Shown piece after piece: positions 1 through 6,590 of a stretch of 59,420 nt of DNA. The position numbers were made by a program, and so were the translations under genes. This DNA comes from JBKQHQ01 sp052148715 (lineage in GTDB: Bacteria; Pseudomonadota; Alphaproteobacteria; Rhizobiales; Xanthobacteraceae), in contig JBKQHQ010000126.1 of NCBI GenBank assembly GCA_052148715.1, positions 1 through 59,420 on the forward strand. Reading direction: 5' to 3'. The notes under the pieces are model-generated. The model made no database searches and was not told the origin of the DNA. It saw only the letters and a list, made by a program, of their open reading frames with translations. Numbering within the stretch: the stretch's first letter is position 1; the number at the start of each line of letters is the position of its first letter.

Positions 1-583
1 ATATCGAATCGACTTGCGCGCGGCTGTCGAAGTGCTGCTCTTCGCCGGCATCCGCCACCTCGGCGACCACCACGGCACGCGCGCCGGGTGGAAGCTCTTG
101 CAGCCGACGTCCGATGGCCGGCAGAGCCGCCTCGTCTCCCGCCAGGAGATACCAGTCAAAATCATCAGAAATGACAAACGAGCCGCGCGGGCCGCCGACG
201 CCGAGGAACTGCCCCGGCTTGGCCTGCGCCGCCCAGTTCGAGGCCGGGCCGTCGCCATGCAGGACGAAATCGATCTCAAGCTCTTTGGCTGCGGCGTCAT
301 GGCGCCGCGGGGTGTAGTCGCGCGCCGCCGGGCGCGGAGCACCTTCGGCAAACACCCGCCCGTTCGGTCCAAGCGCTGGCAGCAGGGGCTTGTCCTGCCC
401 CGGCTCCGGAAAGAAGATCTTCGCGTGATCGTCGTAAGCCGCGCTGACGAACCCTGTAAGCTCCGCACCGCCCAAGGTCACCCGCAGCATCTTGGGCGTG
501 ACGTGGCTGACCCGTCGAACTTCCAAAAGCCGGAGCTTGAGCTCATGGCGAATACGCCGAGCCGCGCGTTCGGTCGTTATCAT
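1..583 (-). CDS. Siderophore-interacting protein / ferric-chelate reductase, C-terminus cut by window edge
   Basis: Reverse translation from the ATG at 583 gives about 194 residues of a FAD-binding siderophore-interacting protein (SIP/YqjH family) before the left edge. Visible family features are the N-terminal RVSHVTPKMLRVTLGG strand, the flavin-binding RDYTPRR motif, the DFVLHGDGPASNWA stretch and the GGPRGS loop. SIP proteins reduce Fe(III)-siderophores in the cytoplasm with NAD(P)H. The gene starts 36 bases after the methyltransferase stop, so it is probably the third gene of the padR operon. In E. coli yqjH (SIP) sits beside the PadR-type regulator yqjI, which supports the call. The NAD(P)H-binding C-terminus lies outside the window. 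Confidence 0.88.
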   Translation of the reverse strand, partial: MITTERAARRIRHELKLRLLEVRRVSHVTPKMLRVTLGGAELTGFVSAAYDDHAKIFFPEPGQDKPLLPALGPNGRVFAEGAPRPAARDYTPRRHDAAAKELEIDFVLHGDGPASNWAAQAKPGQFLGVGGPRGSFVISDDFDWYLLAGDEAALPAIGRRLQELPPGARAVVVAEVADAGEEQHFDSRAQVDSI

Positions 584-619
584 GAATGAGATCCTTCAAA
601 ATATCGGGTTGCGTCGCGC

Positions 620-1264
620 TCAAGCGACTTTCACCGACAGCTCCGTGCCGCCCTTGAGCGGCAGCGACATGGACCGGAAGCCGTTGGCTGGCTCGCGCAC
701 GTAGGCCAGATAGTCAGCCTCGCCATTGTCGTTCATCACCAAGCCGCCGGTGCGGATCTGCGGCGCGATGATCTCCATGACCTGCCGCGCCAGCGAAGGT
801 CCCTCCCCTCCCGGCCAGCCGTCGATGAGCACGAAATCGACCGGTCCGCCGAGGTCGCGCAATGTCTCCCGAGCATCGCCCTGCCGAAGGTCGACCAGGT
901 CGGCGAGGCCGGCCTCCGCGAGGTTGCGCCGGGCGACAGCGACTTTCTCCGGCACCAGCTCGGAGCCGATCACGATACCGCCGCCATTGTCGCGCACGGC
1001 GGCCGCGAAATAGAGCGTCGACATGCCGATCGAGGTCGCGAATTCGGCGACGCGCGTCGCACGCTGCGCCCGGCAAAGCAGATAAATCAGGTCGCCCTGC
1101 TCGGGATGGATCGAGAAGCCGTACGCCGCATAGGCGTACGCGTCATGATTGTTGCGGGGATTGCCAAGGGGTCCGCCATCAGACGGCCGCCGCCGCGCGG
1201 CTTCCAGACGGGCAATCACGGCATTGACTCGCGGATCGAGGAGCGGCGTGGTGGGTTGGGACAT
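620..1264 (-). CDS. O-methyltransferase-like class I SAM methyltransferase
   Basis: 214 residues from the start used here (MSQPTTPLL), chosen because GAAGAGG lies just upstream and because an earlier in-frame ATG would overlap the upstream stop. The Rossmann core is clear: VAEFATSIGMSTLYFA (SAM-binding motif I), GSELVPEKV (motif II, acidic residue at the end of strand 2) and DFVLIDGW (motif IV). This matches the O-methyltransferase family 3 fold. The substrate cannot be read from the sequence. It lies between a PadR regulator and a ferric-siderophore reductase, so a role in siderophore or metal-chelate metabolism is only an inference. Confidence 0.75.
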   Translation of the reverse strand: MSQPTTPLLDPRVNAVIARLEAARRRPSDGGPLGNPRNNHDAYAYAAYGFSIHPEQGDLIYLLCRAQRATRVAEFATSIGMSTLYFAAAVRDNGGGIVIGSELVPEKVAVARRNLAEAGLADLVDLRQGDARETLRDLGGPVDFVLIDGWPGGEGPSLARQVMEIIAPQIRTGGLVMNDNGEADYLAYVREPANGFRSMSLPLKGGTELSVKVA

Positions 1265-1296
1265 GGGTGCCTCTTCGATGAATGGAGATACGCCCA

Positions 1297-1896
1297 CTAT
1301 TTGCCGAGGATTTCCGCGGCGGCGCGCCGAAGAATCTCGGCGATACGCTTGGCCTCTTCCGGCGAGCAGCGATCTTTCTCGTGCAGCGCCATCTTCAACG
1401 CGCGGCGGGCGGCACAGAACTCTTCCGAGCCGCGAGAACCGAAATGTTCATCCTCGACAGTGTCGGGCGGCTCCTCTCCGGCAAAGACCCGACGCACATG
1501 CTCCATCTTGCCGCCGATCCGCGCGAGCTCGGTCAGCATCGCTTGGACAATGGCGTGGTTCTGGTCGAGGTGACGGCGGCCGGCGTCGGTGATGCGATAG
1601 CGCTTCTTCGTGCCCTCCGCCTCGACCGTCGCGTAGCCGATCTCTTCGAGGTAGGTCAGCGCCGGATAGATCATTCCAGGGCTCGGGCTGTAGAAGCCGT
1701 CCGAGCGTTCCTCGACTGCCTTGATCAACTCGTAGCCGTGGCTCGGATTCTCCGCCAGCAAAGCCAGAATGATGAGCTGCAAGTCCGCGGAGGCAAGCTT
1801 CCGGCCGGTGCGGAAGCCTGCGCCACCGCGGCCCTTACTGTCCATGAAGCCCGCCTTGAAATGCCCGAAGCCGCGCCCGCCGCGATGCCGCCCCAT
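1297..1896 (-). CDS. PadR-family transcriptional regulator, YqjI-like
   Basis: About 199 residues. A Gly/His-rich N-terminal tail (MGRHRGGRGFGHF) is followed by a PadR winged helix: LQLIILALLAENPSHGYELIKAVEER, then the wing with SPSPGMIYPALTYLEEIGY. The C-terminal helices form the dimer arm. E. coli YqjI has the same plan: a metal-binding N-terminal tail, a PadR domain, and control of the neighbouring SIP gene yqjH in response to nickel. A longer ORF starts at 1953, but that ATG lies inside a palindrome that looks like the operator, so the start at 1896 is preferred; the choice is not certain. The downstream methyltransferase and SIP genes probably form one autoregulated operon with it. Confidence 0.8.
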   Translation of the reverse strand: MGRHRGGRGFGHFKAGFMDSKGRGGAGFRTGRKLASADLQLIILALLAENPSHGYELIKAVEERSDGFYSPSPGMIYPALTYLEEIGYATVEAEGTKKRYRITDAGRRHLDQNHAIVQAMLTELARIGGKMEHVRRVFAGEEPPDTVEDEHFGSRGSEEFCAARRALKMALHEKDRCSPEEAKRIAEILRRAAAEILGK

Positions 1897-1941
1897 CCAA
1901 AGGGTCCGGGGGCCAAGACCGCGAACGCGAGAAGCATATAG

Positions 1942-1963
1942 ATCATAAGACATATCTTACGAT
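1942..1963. promoter_or_regulatory. Palindromic operator candidate upstream of padR
   Basis: ATCATAAGA and TCTTACGAT form a 9-bp inverted repeat with one mismatch around the spacer CATA. It lies 46-67 bases upstream of the preferred padR start and overlaps the alternative start codon at 1953. PadR proteins bind AT-rich dyads at their own promoters, so autoregulation is likely but inferred. Confidence 0.55.
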
Positions 1964-2027
1964 ACAATGGCAGGCGCCGTCACGCAAGTCGAATCCGTTG
2001 ACGACGCGGAGGCCTGTTGCGATTCAA

Positions 2028-2468
2028 TTACTCGTTGCGATCCTTGTAGATTTCCGATGCGATCCAGGCCTCGAAGGCGGGCAAGATCGCCGGGCCGGAT
2101 ACAAGCCCTTTGCGCCAGTCCTCGCCCGTCGGGCGCAAAACCAGCATCCAGCCTTGCCCATACGCATCCTGGTTCAGGAGCTCGGGTTTCCGTTCTAACA
2201 ATTCATTGTGGGCGATGATGACGCCATCGAAGGCGGCGCGCGCAGAGCCGACCCACTTTCCGCCCTCCACGACGGCGAACGATCGACCCTTTTCGAAGTC
2301 GCGGCCGATACGCTTCGGCGTGAAGACGAGCACGTCGCCCATCAGATTCGCGGCCCAAGTGGTAAATCCCGCACGCACCGTCCCGTCTTCGAGCGGCTCG
2401 TACCAGATCTGGTTGTCCACATCGTAGAGCAGGTGATCCGGAAAATCGTTGTCTCGCACCTTGACCAC
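2028..2468 (-). CDS. GcvH-like lipoyl-carrier protein
   Basis: 146 residues from a GTG at 2468. The stop of the upstream dsrE-like gene (TGAGG) doubles as its ribosome-binding site. The fold matches glycine-cleavage H protein: LLYDVDNQIWYEPLEDGTVRAGFT at the start and the hairpin VEGGKWVGSARAAFDG, whose Lys aligns with the lipoylated lysine of the ESVK motif in GcvH. Flanking residues differ from true GcvH, and no gcvP or gcvT is nearby. GcvH-like lipoate-binding proteins paired with DsrE proteins are known from the sHdr sulfur-oxidation system, but no hdr genes are present here. A lipoyl carrier for another enzyme is the best guess. Confidence 0.75.
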   Translation of the reverse strand: MVKVRDNDFPDHLLYDVDNQIWYEPLEDGTVRAGFTTWAANLMGDVLVFTPKRIGRDFEKGRSFAVVEGGKWVGSARAAFDGVIIAHNELLERKPELLNQDAYGQGWMLVLRPTGEDWRKGLVSGPAILPAFEAWIASEIYKDRNE

Positions 2469-2476
2469 GGCAGGCC

Positions 2477-2854
2477 TCAGAACGTCAGAACCCGACAATC
2501 CCCGTCCATGATGTCTTGGATCATGGCGGCGGCGCCCATCAGACCTTTGCACTCCGGGATGAGGTCACCCTCGGTCTTGTCGAACAAATCAAGGTTCGCC
2601 GGACAGGCCCAGAAACGCGCGCCGTGATCGTGCGCTTCCTTGATCCAGTCGTGAACAGTCTTCTGCTCGCCGGGCTTGACGCTGAGCGTCTCAGCGACAC
2701 CCTTGAGCATCAGCTTGCCGGCGGTCGCCGTGCACAGCACGTCGACCTCGTAATCCATGGCGGCGGCGATCGCCGCGTAATAGAACGGCGCGCCGAGCTC
2801 TTCGACGTTGCGCGGGTCGGTATTCATCAACACGATCAACAGGCGTTTGCTCAC
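2477..2854 (-). CDS. DsrE-family small protein
   Basis: 125 residues with the DsrE/F fold: KRLLIVLMNTDPRN opens with a beta strand, then the helix EELGAPFYYAAIAAAMDYEVDVLCT, and a segment with cysteine (FWACPANLDLFD). DsrE proteins are small cytoplasmic sulfur-transfer or peroxiredoxin-like proteins that often form multimers. Cys residues are present in CTATAG, FWACPAN, PECKG and DCRV. The gene is 8 bases from the lipoyl-carrier gene and 28 from the upstream unknown gene, so it belongs to the tail of the formate dehydrogenase/selenium operon. Its partner and substrate are not known. Confidence 0.75.
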   Translation of the reverse strand: MSKRLLIVLMNTDPRNVEELGAPFYYAAIAAAMDYEVDVLCTATAGKLMLKGVAETLSVKPGEQKTVHDWIKEAHDHGARFWACPANLDLFDKTEGDLIPECKGLMGAAAMIQDIMDGDCRVLTF

Positions 2855-2882
2855 GACGCGCGTGGCCCCGGCATGGCTGGGT

Positions 2883-3260
2883 TCATTGCGGCGTCACCTC
2901 CTCGATTTTCAGCCGCCGTCCCCACTTGTCGAAGAAGTGGCCCTCATTGAGCACCAGCCGGTCGTCGTCGAGGCGGGCCTCGAGCTCGCGCAGCCGAAGC
3001 CGCGCGCTCGGATTGTCGAGCGGGCCGCCGTCCGGCGCGGTGAGCGGATAGAACGACGCGCCGTCCCAGGCCCGGCCCGCGCCCGCAAACAGAACGATGA
3101 TTTCACCCCAGTCGATCTCGTCGCCGATGACGTTGAAATAGGTCGAGCACCACGGCGTCACCTTGGTTTCAGCGATTTCGACCAGAACCGCTAGTGCCGT
3201 GAAAGCGCCCGTCCGCGCGAACTCCGCGGCCAGCCAACGGTCGAAATCGGTCAGGGGCAT
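2883..3260 (-). CDS. Conserved hypothetical protein in selenium operon
   Basis: I do not recognise this family. The start MPLTDFDRWL at 3260 gives 125 residues and sits 7 bases after the upstream stop; a longer in-frame reading would overlap that gene. The protein is acidic and soluble, with no signal peptide or membrane segment. It has a hydrophobic helix (FTALAVLVEIAETKV), a WCSTYF motif with its only Cys, and a C-terminal NEGHFFDKWGRRLKIEEV stretch. Tight spacing to its neighbours indicates cotranscription with the unknown gene above and the DsrE/lipoyl pair below. Confidence 0.65.
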   Translation of the reverse strand: MPLTDFDRWLAAEFARTGAFTALAVLVEIAETKVTPWCSTYFNVIGDEIDWGEIIVLFAGAGRAWDGASFYPLTAPDGGPLDNPSARLRLRELEARLDDDRLVLNEGHFFDKWGRRLKIEEVTPQ

Positions 3261-3267
3261 ATCCCCG

Positions 3268-3729
3268 TCAGAAGTCAACAACGGGCGTCTCCGGCATGTA
3301 ATTCTCGAACAAGGTCCAGAACGGAACGGGATGCGTGTCCGCGTACCAGGCTTCGAACGCGGCAAGCGCTTTGAGGACGTCGGGCCGGGGCGCGTCTTCG
3401 TCGCCGGAGGGCGCGAGGCTAGCAAACATGACCTGCGCGACCGGGGCGAAGGACGACAGCACGGCCATGCGGGCGTCGCTGTCGCTCGACCAGCCGAGCT
3501 TCGCGCGCAGCACCGCGGCGGCGCCGGCGACGGCGATCTCCTCGCTTTCCGCTCCAGCGACCACGTGGGCGATCGCGCGCATCAGGTTCAGTCGGCGGAA
3601 AGCGAACGCGCGTTCGCTTTCCAATGCTTTAATTCGTTCGGCGATGCCGCGACGAAAGTCGCTCTCGGCGGCGGTCGCGCGATCCGCAGCGAGCTCCAGT
3701 GCGTCAAGAAAAGACGGGACGGGCTCCAT
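3268..3729 (-). CDS. Conserved hypothetical protein directly downstream of selC
   Basis: 153 residues, mostly helical and Ala/Glu-rich, family not recognised. The N-terminal half reads as a coiled-coil-like helix (AAESDFRRGIAERIKALESE); the C-terminal part is aromatic (FEAWYADTHPVPFWTLFENY). No signal peptide or metal motif is visible. The ATG follows GAAGGGAACGCC and lies only 19 bases beyond the 3' CCA of tRNA-Sec, so the message is probably made by reading through selC and freed by tRNA processing. The position suggests a link to the formate dehydrogenase or its downstream lipoyl/DsrE genes. Confidence 0.65.
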   Translation of the reverse strand: MEPVPSFLDALELAADRATAAESDFRRGIAERIKALESERAFAFRRLNLMRAIAHVVAGAESEEIAVAGAAAVLRAKLGWSSDSDARMAVLSSFAPVAQVMFASLAPSGDEDAPRPDVLKALAAFEAWYADTHPVPFWTLFENYMPETPVVDF

Positions 3730-3741
3730 CAGGCGTTCCCT

Positions 3742-5799
3742 TCAACGTGGCGGAAGAGAGAGGGAGTCGAACCCACCAAGGACCGTCTCGCGGCCCCTCC
3801 CGGATTTGAAGTCCGGACGCCCCACCAGGGACGATTCTCTTCCTGAATTTTGCGCTGTATCCGCCTCCGCCGCCGCCCGGCGGAACAGATCGAGCCGATG
3901 CTTGTTGATACGGCGCAGATCGCCTCGACGCAGCGTCACGCCGTGGCGATCGAAGAACTCGAGGATCTGAATCGCGACCTTACGGCCGTTGTCCACCCGA
4001 TCGCGAAACTGCGCGGCGGTAAACTGCCCGTGCGGCGCGCCGGCGGCCAGATTGAGGATAATCTCGACCATCTCGGCCACCGTCGCGCGTAGAAAGAAGT
4101 GGTCGTGCGCGACCTCGTCCACCTTGCCCATGCGCCCAAGCAATTTGAGCAGGCGCCGCACCTCGGTCTCCTGCCGCACCAACAGCGCGGCGATGTCGCG
4201 CACGCGCGGGGGACGGAATCGCTCCGCGCCGTCGAGCAGCGGCGCGATCCGACTCCAGACCTTTTCGTTCTCCGGCGTCAGCCGCACCTCATGGCCCGTC
4301 AGGCGCACCCAGGCACCATCCAAGGCAACGTCCTTGGCGCGAACGAGTCCTTGAAGAACCGACAGGAACGCCGGCGCCGGCAGACGCGGCTCGAGCTGCA
4401 GGCGGAGCCGTTCCAGACCAAGGCCGGGCAAATCGGGATTGTCGGTGTGGAAGCTCAGCAGTGTCGTCAGCAAACCCCGCTTGAACGCCGACCAGACCGG
4501 CGCCGACAACGCGAAAACGCTGCCCCCAGCGTGCGCCTTGATGATGCTCAAACGCTCGCCGATCGCTTGGATTTGCGCTTCGGTGAGCGCACGGTCGCGA
4601 GCAAACGCCGACAGATCGATGAAGCGCGGGGCGATTTCAAGCAGTACGGCCAGCGCCTTTTCCGGCTCGCCAATGCCGTGCGCGTGCAATTGCGCCAGCC
4701 GCTCCGGTGTTCGGCGCTTGCGCGCCGGCGCGCGCAAGTCGAGAAATTTTCCGCCGCCGATGGTGCGCTGCGCCGTCGTGTCGCGCAGCACGAAACGGTC
4801 GCCCGCGGCCGCCGCGATCGGCTGATCGAGAACGAGTTGCACGACCGCATCGCCGCCGGGCGGGATCGGCTCGTCGCCGAGCAATACGATGCGGGCGCCC
4901 ACTTCAGTGGCGGCGTGATGAAGGCGCGCCGGCATCCATTGCCCCACCGGCCTCGGCTCGGTGGCGAGCAAGCGCAAGGTCGCATCGATGCGATCAGTCG
5001 GGGCGTGCAAATCCGGGTCGAGCACCACATGGCCGCGCTCGATCGCGTCCTTGCCGACGCCCTCCCCAGCCAGATTGAGCGCGCAACGTTCGCCGGCGAT
5101 GCCGCGCTCGGTCGGGCGGTTCTGCGCATGGATCGAGCGCACCCGGGCGACGAGACCAGACGGGGAGATCAGCACGCGGTCACCCACCGATACGGAGCCC
5201 GACAGCACTGTGCCGGTCACAACCGTGCCGGCGCCAGCAAGCGTGAAGGAGCGGTCGACCGCCAGGCGAAAGCGCTCCGAGGCCGCACGCGCCCGGGTCG
5301 CGCGGGAGGCCTGGAACAGTTGCGCCCGCAGTTGCTCGACGCCGTCGCCGGTGATCGTCGAGACCGGAACGATCTCGGCGTCCGCGAGACCCGTGCCTTG
5401 CAAGAGCTGCGCGATCTCCGCCGAGACCTCCGCGCGCCGTGGCGGCGCCACTAGGTCGACCTTGGTGAGGGCGACGGCGCCGCGTTCGATCTTGAGCAGA
5501 TCGACGATCGCGAGATGCTCGCGTGTCTGCGGCATGACGCCGTCGTCGGCCGCGATCACCAGCAGCACAAAGTCGATGCCGGTCGCGCCGGCCAGCATAT
5601 TGTGGACGAATTTCTCGTGGCCCGGCACATCGACGAAGCCAAGCACCGAGCCGTCCGGCGCTGGCAGATAGGCGAAGCCGAGATCGATGGAAATGCCGCG
5701 CGCCTTCTCTTCCTGCAGCCGGTCCGTATCGACGCCGGTGAGCGCCCGCACCAGCGAGGTTTTGCCGTGGTCGATATGGCCGGCGGTCCCCACGATCAT
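3742..5799 (-). CDS. selB: Selenocysteine-specific elongation factor SelB
   Basis: SelB delivers Sec-tRNA to ribosomes stalled at UGA by binding the SECIS hairpin. The N-terminal GTPase is clear: GHIDHGKT (residues 7-14, G1), DVPGHE (G3) and TKVD (G4), followed by EF-Tu-like beta barrels and C-terminal winged helices that bind RNA. The start at 5799 overlaps the upstream TGA as ATGA. The frame has no stop until a TGA at 3742-3744, 3 bases beyond the tRNA CCA, so the last ~32 codons translate the tRNA-Sec gene. Without that tail SelB would have about 652 residues, ending near INKHRLDLFRR, which is the usual family length. Confidence 0.95.
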   Translation of the reverse strand: MIVGTAGHIDHGKTSLVRALTGVDTDRLQEEKARGISIDLGFAYLPAPDGSVLGFVDVPGHEKFVHNMLAGATGIDFVLLVIAADDGVMPQTREHLAIVDLLKIERGAVALTKVDLVAPPRRAEVSAEIAQLLQGTGLADAEIVPVSTITGDGVEQLRAQLFQASRATRARAASERFRLAVDRSFTLAGAGTVVTGTVLSGSVSVGDRVLISPSGLVARVRSIHAQNRPTERGIAGERCALNLAGEGVGKDAIERGHVVLDPDLHAPTDRIDATLRLLATEPRPVGQWMPARLHHAATEVGARIVLLGDEPIPPGGDAVVQLVLDQPIAAAAGDRFVLRDTTAQRTIGGGKFLDLRAPARKRRTPERLAQLHAHGIGEPEKALAVLLEIAPRFIDLSAFARDRALTEAQIQAIGERLSIIKAHAGGSVFALSAPVWSAFKRGLLTTLLSFHTDNPDLPGLGLERLRLQLEPRLPAPAFLSVLQGLVRAKDVALDGAWVRLTGHEVRLTPENEKVWSRIAPLLDGAERFRPPRVRDIAALLVRQETEVRRLLKLLGRMGKVDEVAHDHFFLRATVAEMVEIILNLAAGAPHGQFTAAQFRDRVDNGRKVAIQILEFFDRHGVTLRRGDLRRINKHRLDLFRRAAAEADTAQNSGRESSLVGRPDFKSGRGRETVLGGFDSLSLPPR
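3748..3843 (-). tRNA. selC: Selenocysteine tRNA (anticodon UCA)
   Basis: A 96-nt cloverleaf including encoded CCA. The acceptor stem has 8 bp (GGAAGAGA with TCTCTTCC), as in bacterial tRNA-Sec. The D stem is 6 bp (CGTCCC/GGGGCG). The anticodon arm CCGGA-CTTCAAA-TCCGG presents UCA, which reads UGA. A long variable arm pairs AGGGGCCG with CGGTCCTT around a short loop, and the T loop reads TTCGACT. All these traits are specific to tRNA-Sec. It is charged with serine by SerRS, converted by SelA and delivered by SelB, both encoded just upstream. The gene lies entirely inside the open selB frame, same strand. Confidence 0.96.
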
Positions 5800-6590
5800 G
5801 ACATCGGCTCCGGCAAAGGGGCGGCGGCGCGTCGCTCGGCTTCGGCCACGTCTGCGGGCGCGAGCGCCGTCCGTACCGCCTCAAAGAACTGCGCGGCCAA
5901 GGCGCTGCCCCCGGCGCGCGCGCGCAACAGCCAGACCAGGGCTTCAATCGGATCGCGTGCAACGCCGGCGCCGAGGTGATAGGCGGCTCCCAGCATCGCC
6001 TGACCGTCGGCATCGCCGCGCTCGGCCCCGCACCGCCACCAACATACTGCTTGGGCGGGGTCACGCTCAGCACCAAGCGCATTGTGGAAGATCATGCCGA
6101 GGCGGGTCATCGATGCCGCAACGCCGCGGGCGGCGGCGGCCTCCGCCCAACGCCTTGCCTCGACATAGTCGGGCGCGGCGACCTCGCCTTCGAGCAACAT
6201 CCAGCTCAGCATGTCCTGCGCCGGGCCGTCACCTTGCTCGGCCGCGGCGCGATAAAGCTCGATCGCGCGCGTATAGTCCTGCGCAACACCCTCGCCTTTG
6301 AAATAGAGCGCCGCCAGGTTGCGCCGACCAACCGGATCACCGGCTGCTGCCGAGAGCGACAGCCATTGAACCGCAAGCTTGAGGTCACGCTCGACGCCAA
6401 GACCTTGCGAAAAACAAGCGCCGATATTGTTCTGCGCCCGCGCTACGCCGGCATGCGCAAGCGGGCTCCAGATCGCGAGGGCTTGCGCGTAGTCTGCACG
6501 GTTCGATGCCTCGTAAGCAGCTGCCATTTGTCCGGCGATCGACTCGTCGGGCGGTCGCCTCTCTTTCGGTAGCGCCTCAAGCCAGCGCAT
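5796..6590 (-). CDS. Sel1-like tetratricopeptide-repeat protein
   Basis: About 264 residues from the Met at 6590; an upstream Met at 6611 is possible. It contains a run of Sel1-type repeats of roughly 36 residues with the A..G...A...L...Y..G pattern, for example AQNNIGACFSQGLGVERD, GRRNLAALYFKGEGVAQD and GQAMLGAAYHLGAGVARD. Such solenoids bind proteins. No signal peptide is obvious, so it should be cytoplasmic. It overlaps the end of selA and its TGA overlaps the selB ATG, so translation is coupled to both. A scaffold or assembly role in selenocysteine synthesis or formate dehydrogenase maturation is inferred from position only. Confidence 0.82.
   Translation of the reverse strand: MRWLEALPKERRPPDESIAGQMAAAYEASNRADYAQALAIWSPLAHAGVARAQNNIGACFSQGLGVERDLKLAVQWLSLSAAAGDPVGRRNLAALYFKGEGVAQDYTRAIELYRAAAEQGDGPAQDMLSWMLLEGEVAAPDYVEARRWAEAAAARGVAASMTRLGMIFHNALGAERDPAQAVCWWRCGAERGDADGQAMLGAAYHLGAGVARDPIEALVWLLRARAGGSALAAQFFEAVRTALAPADVAEAERRAAAPLPEPMS

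Noticed and set aside
4099..5454. 451-codon plus-strand ORF opposite selB
   Set aside because: Antisense shadow of selB; Arg/Gln-rich composition with no domain.
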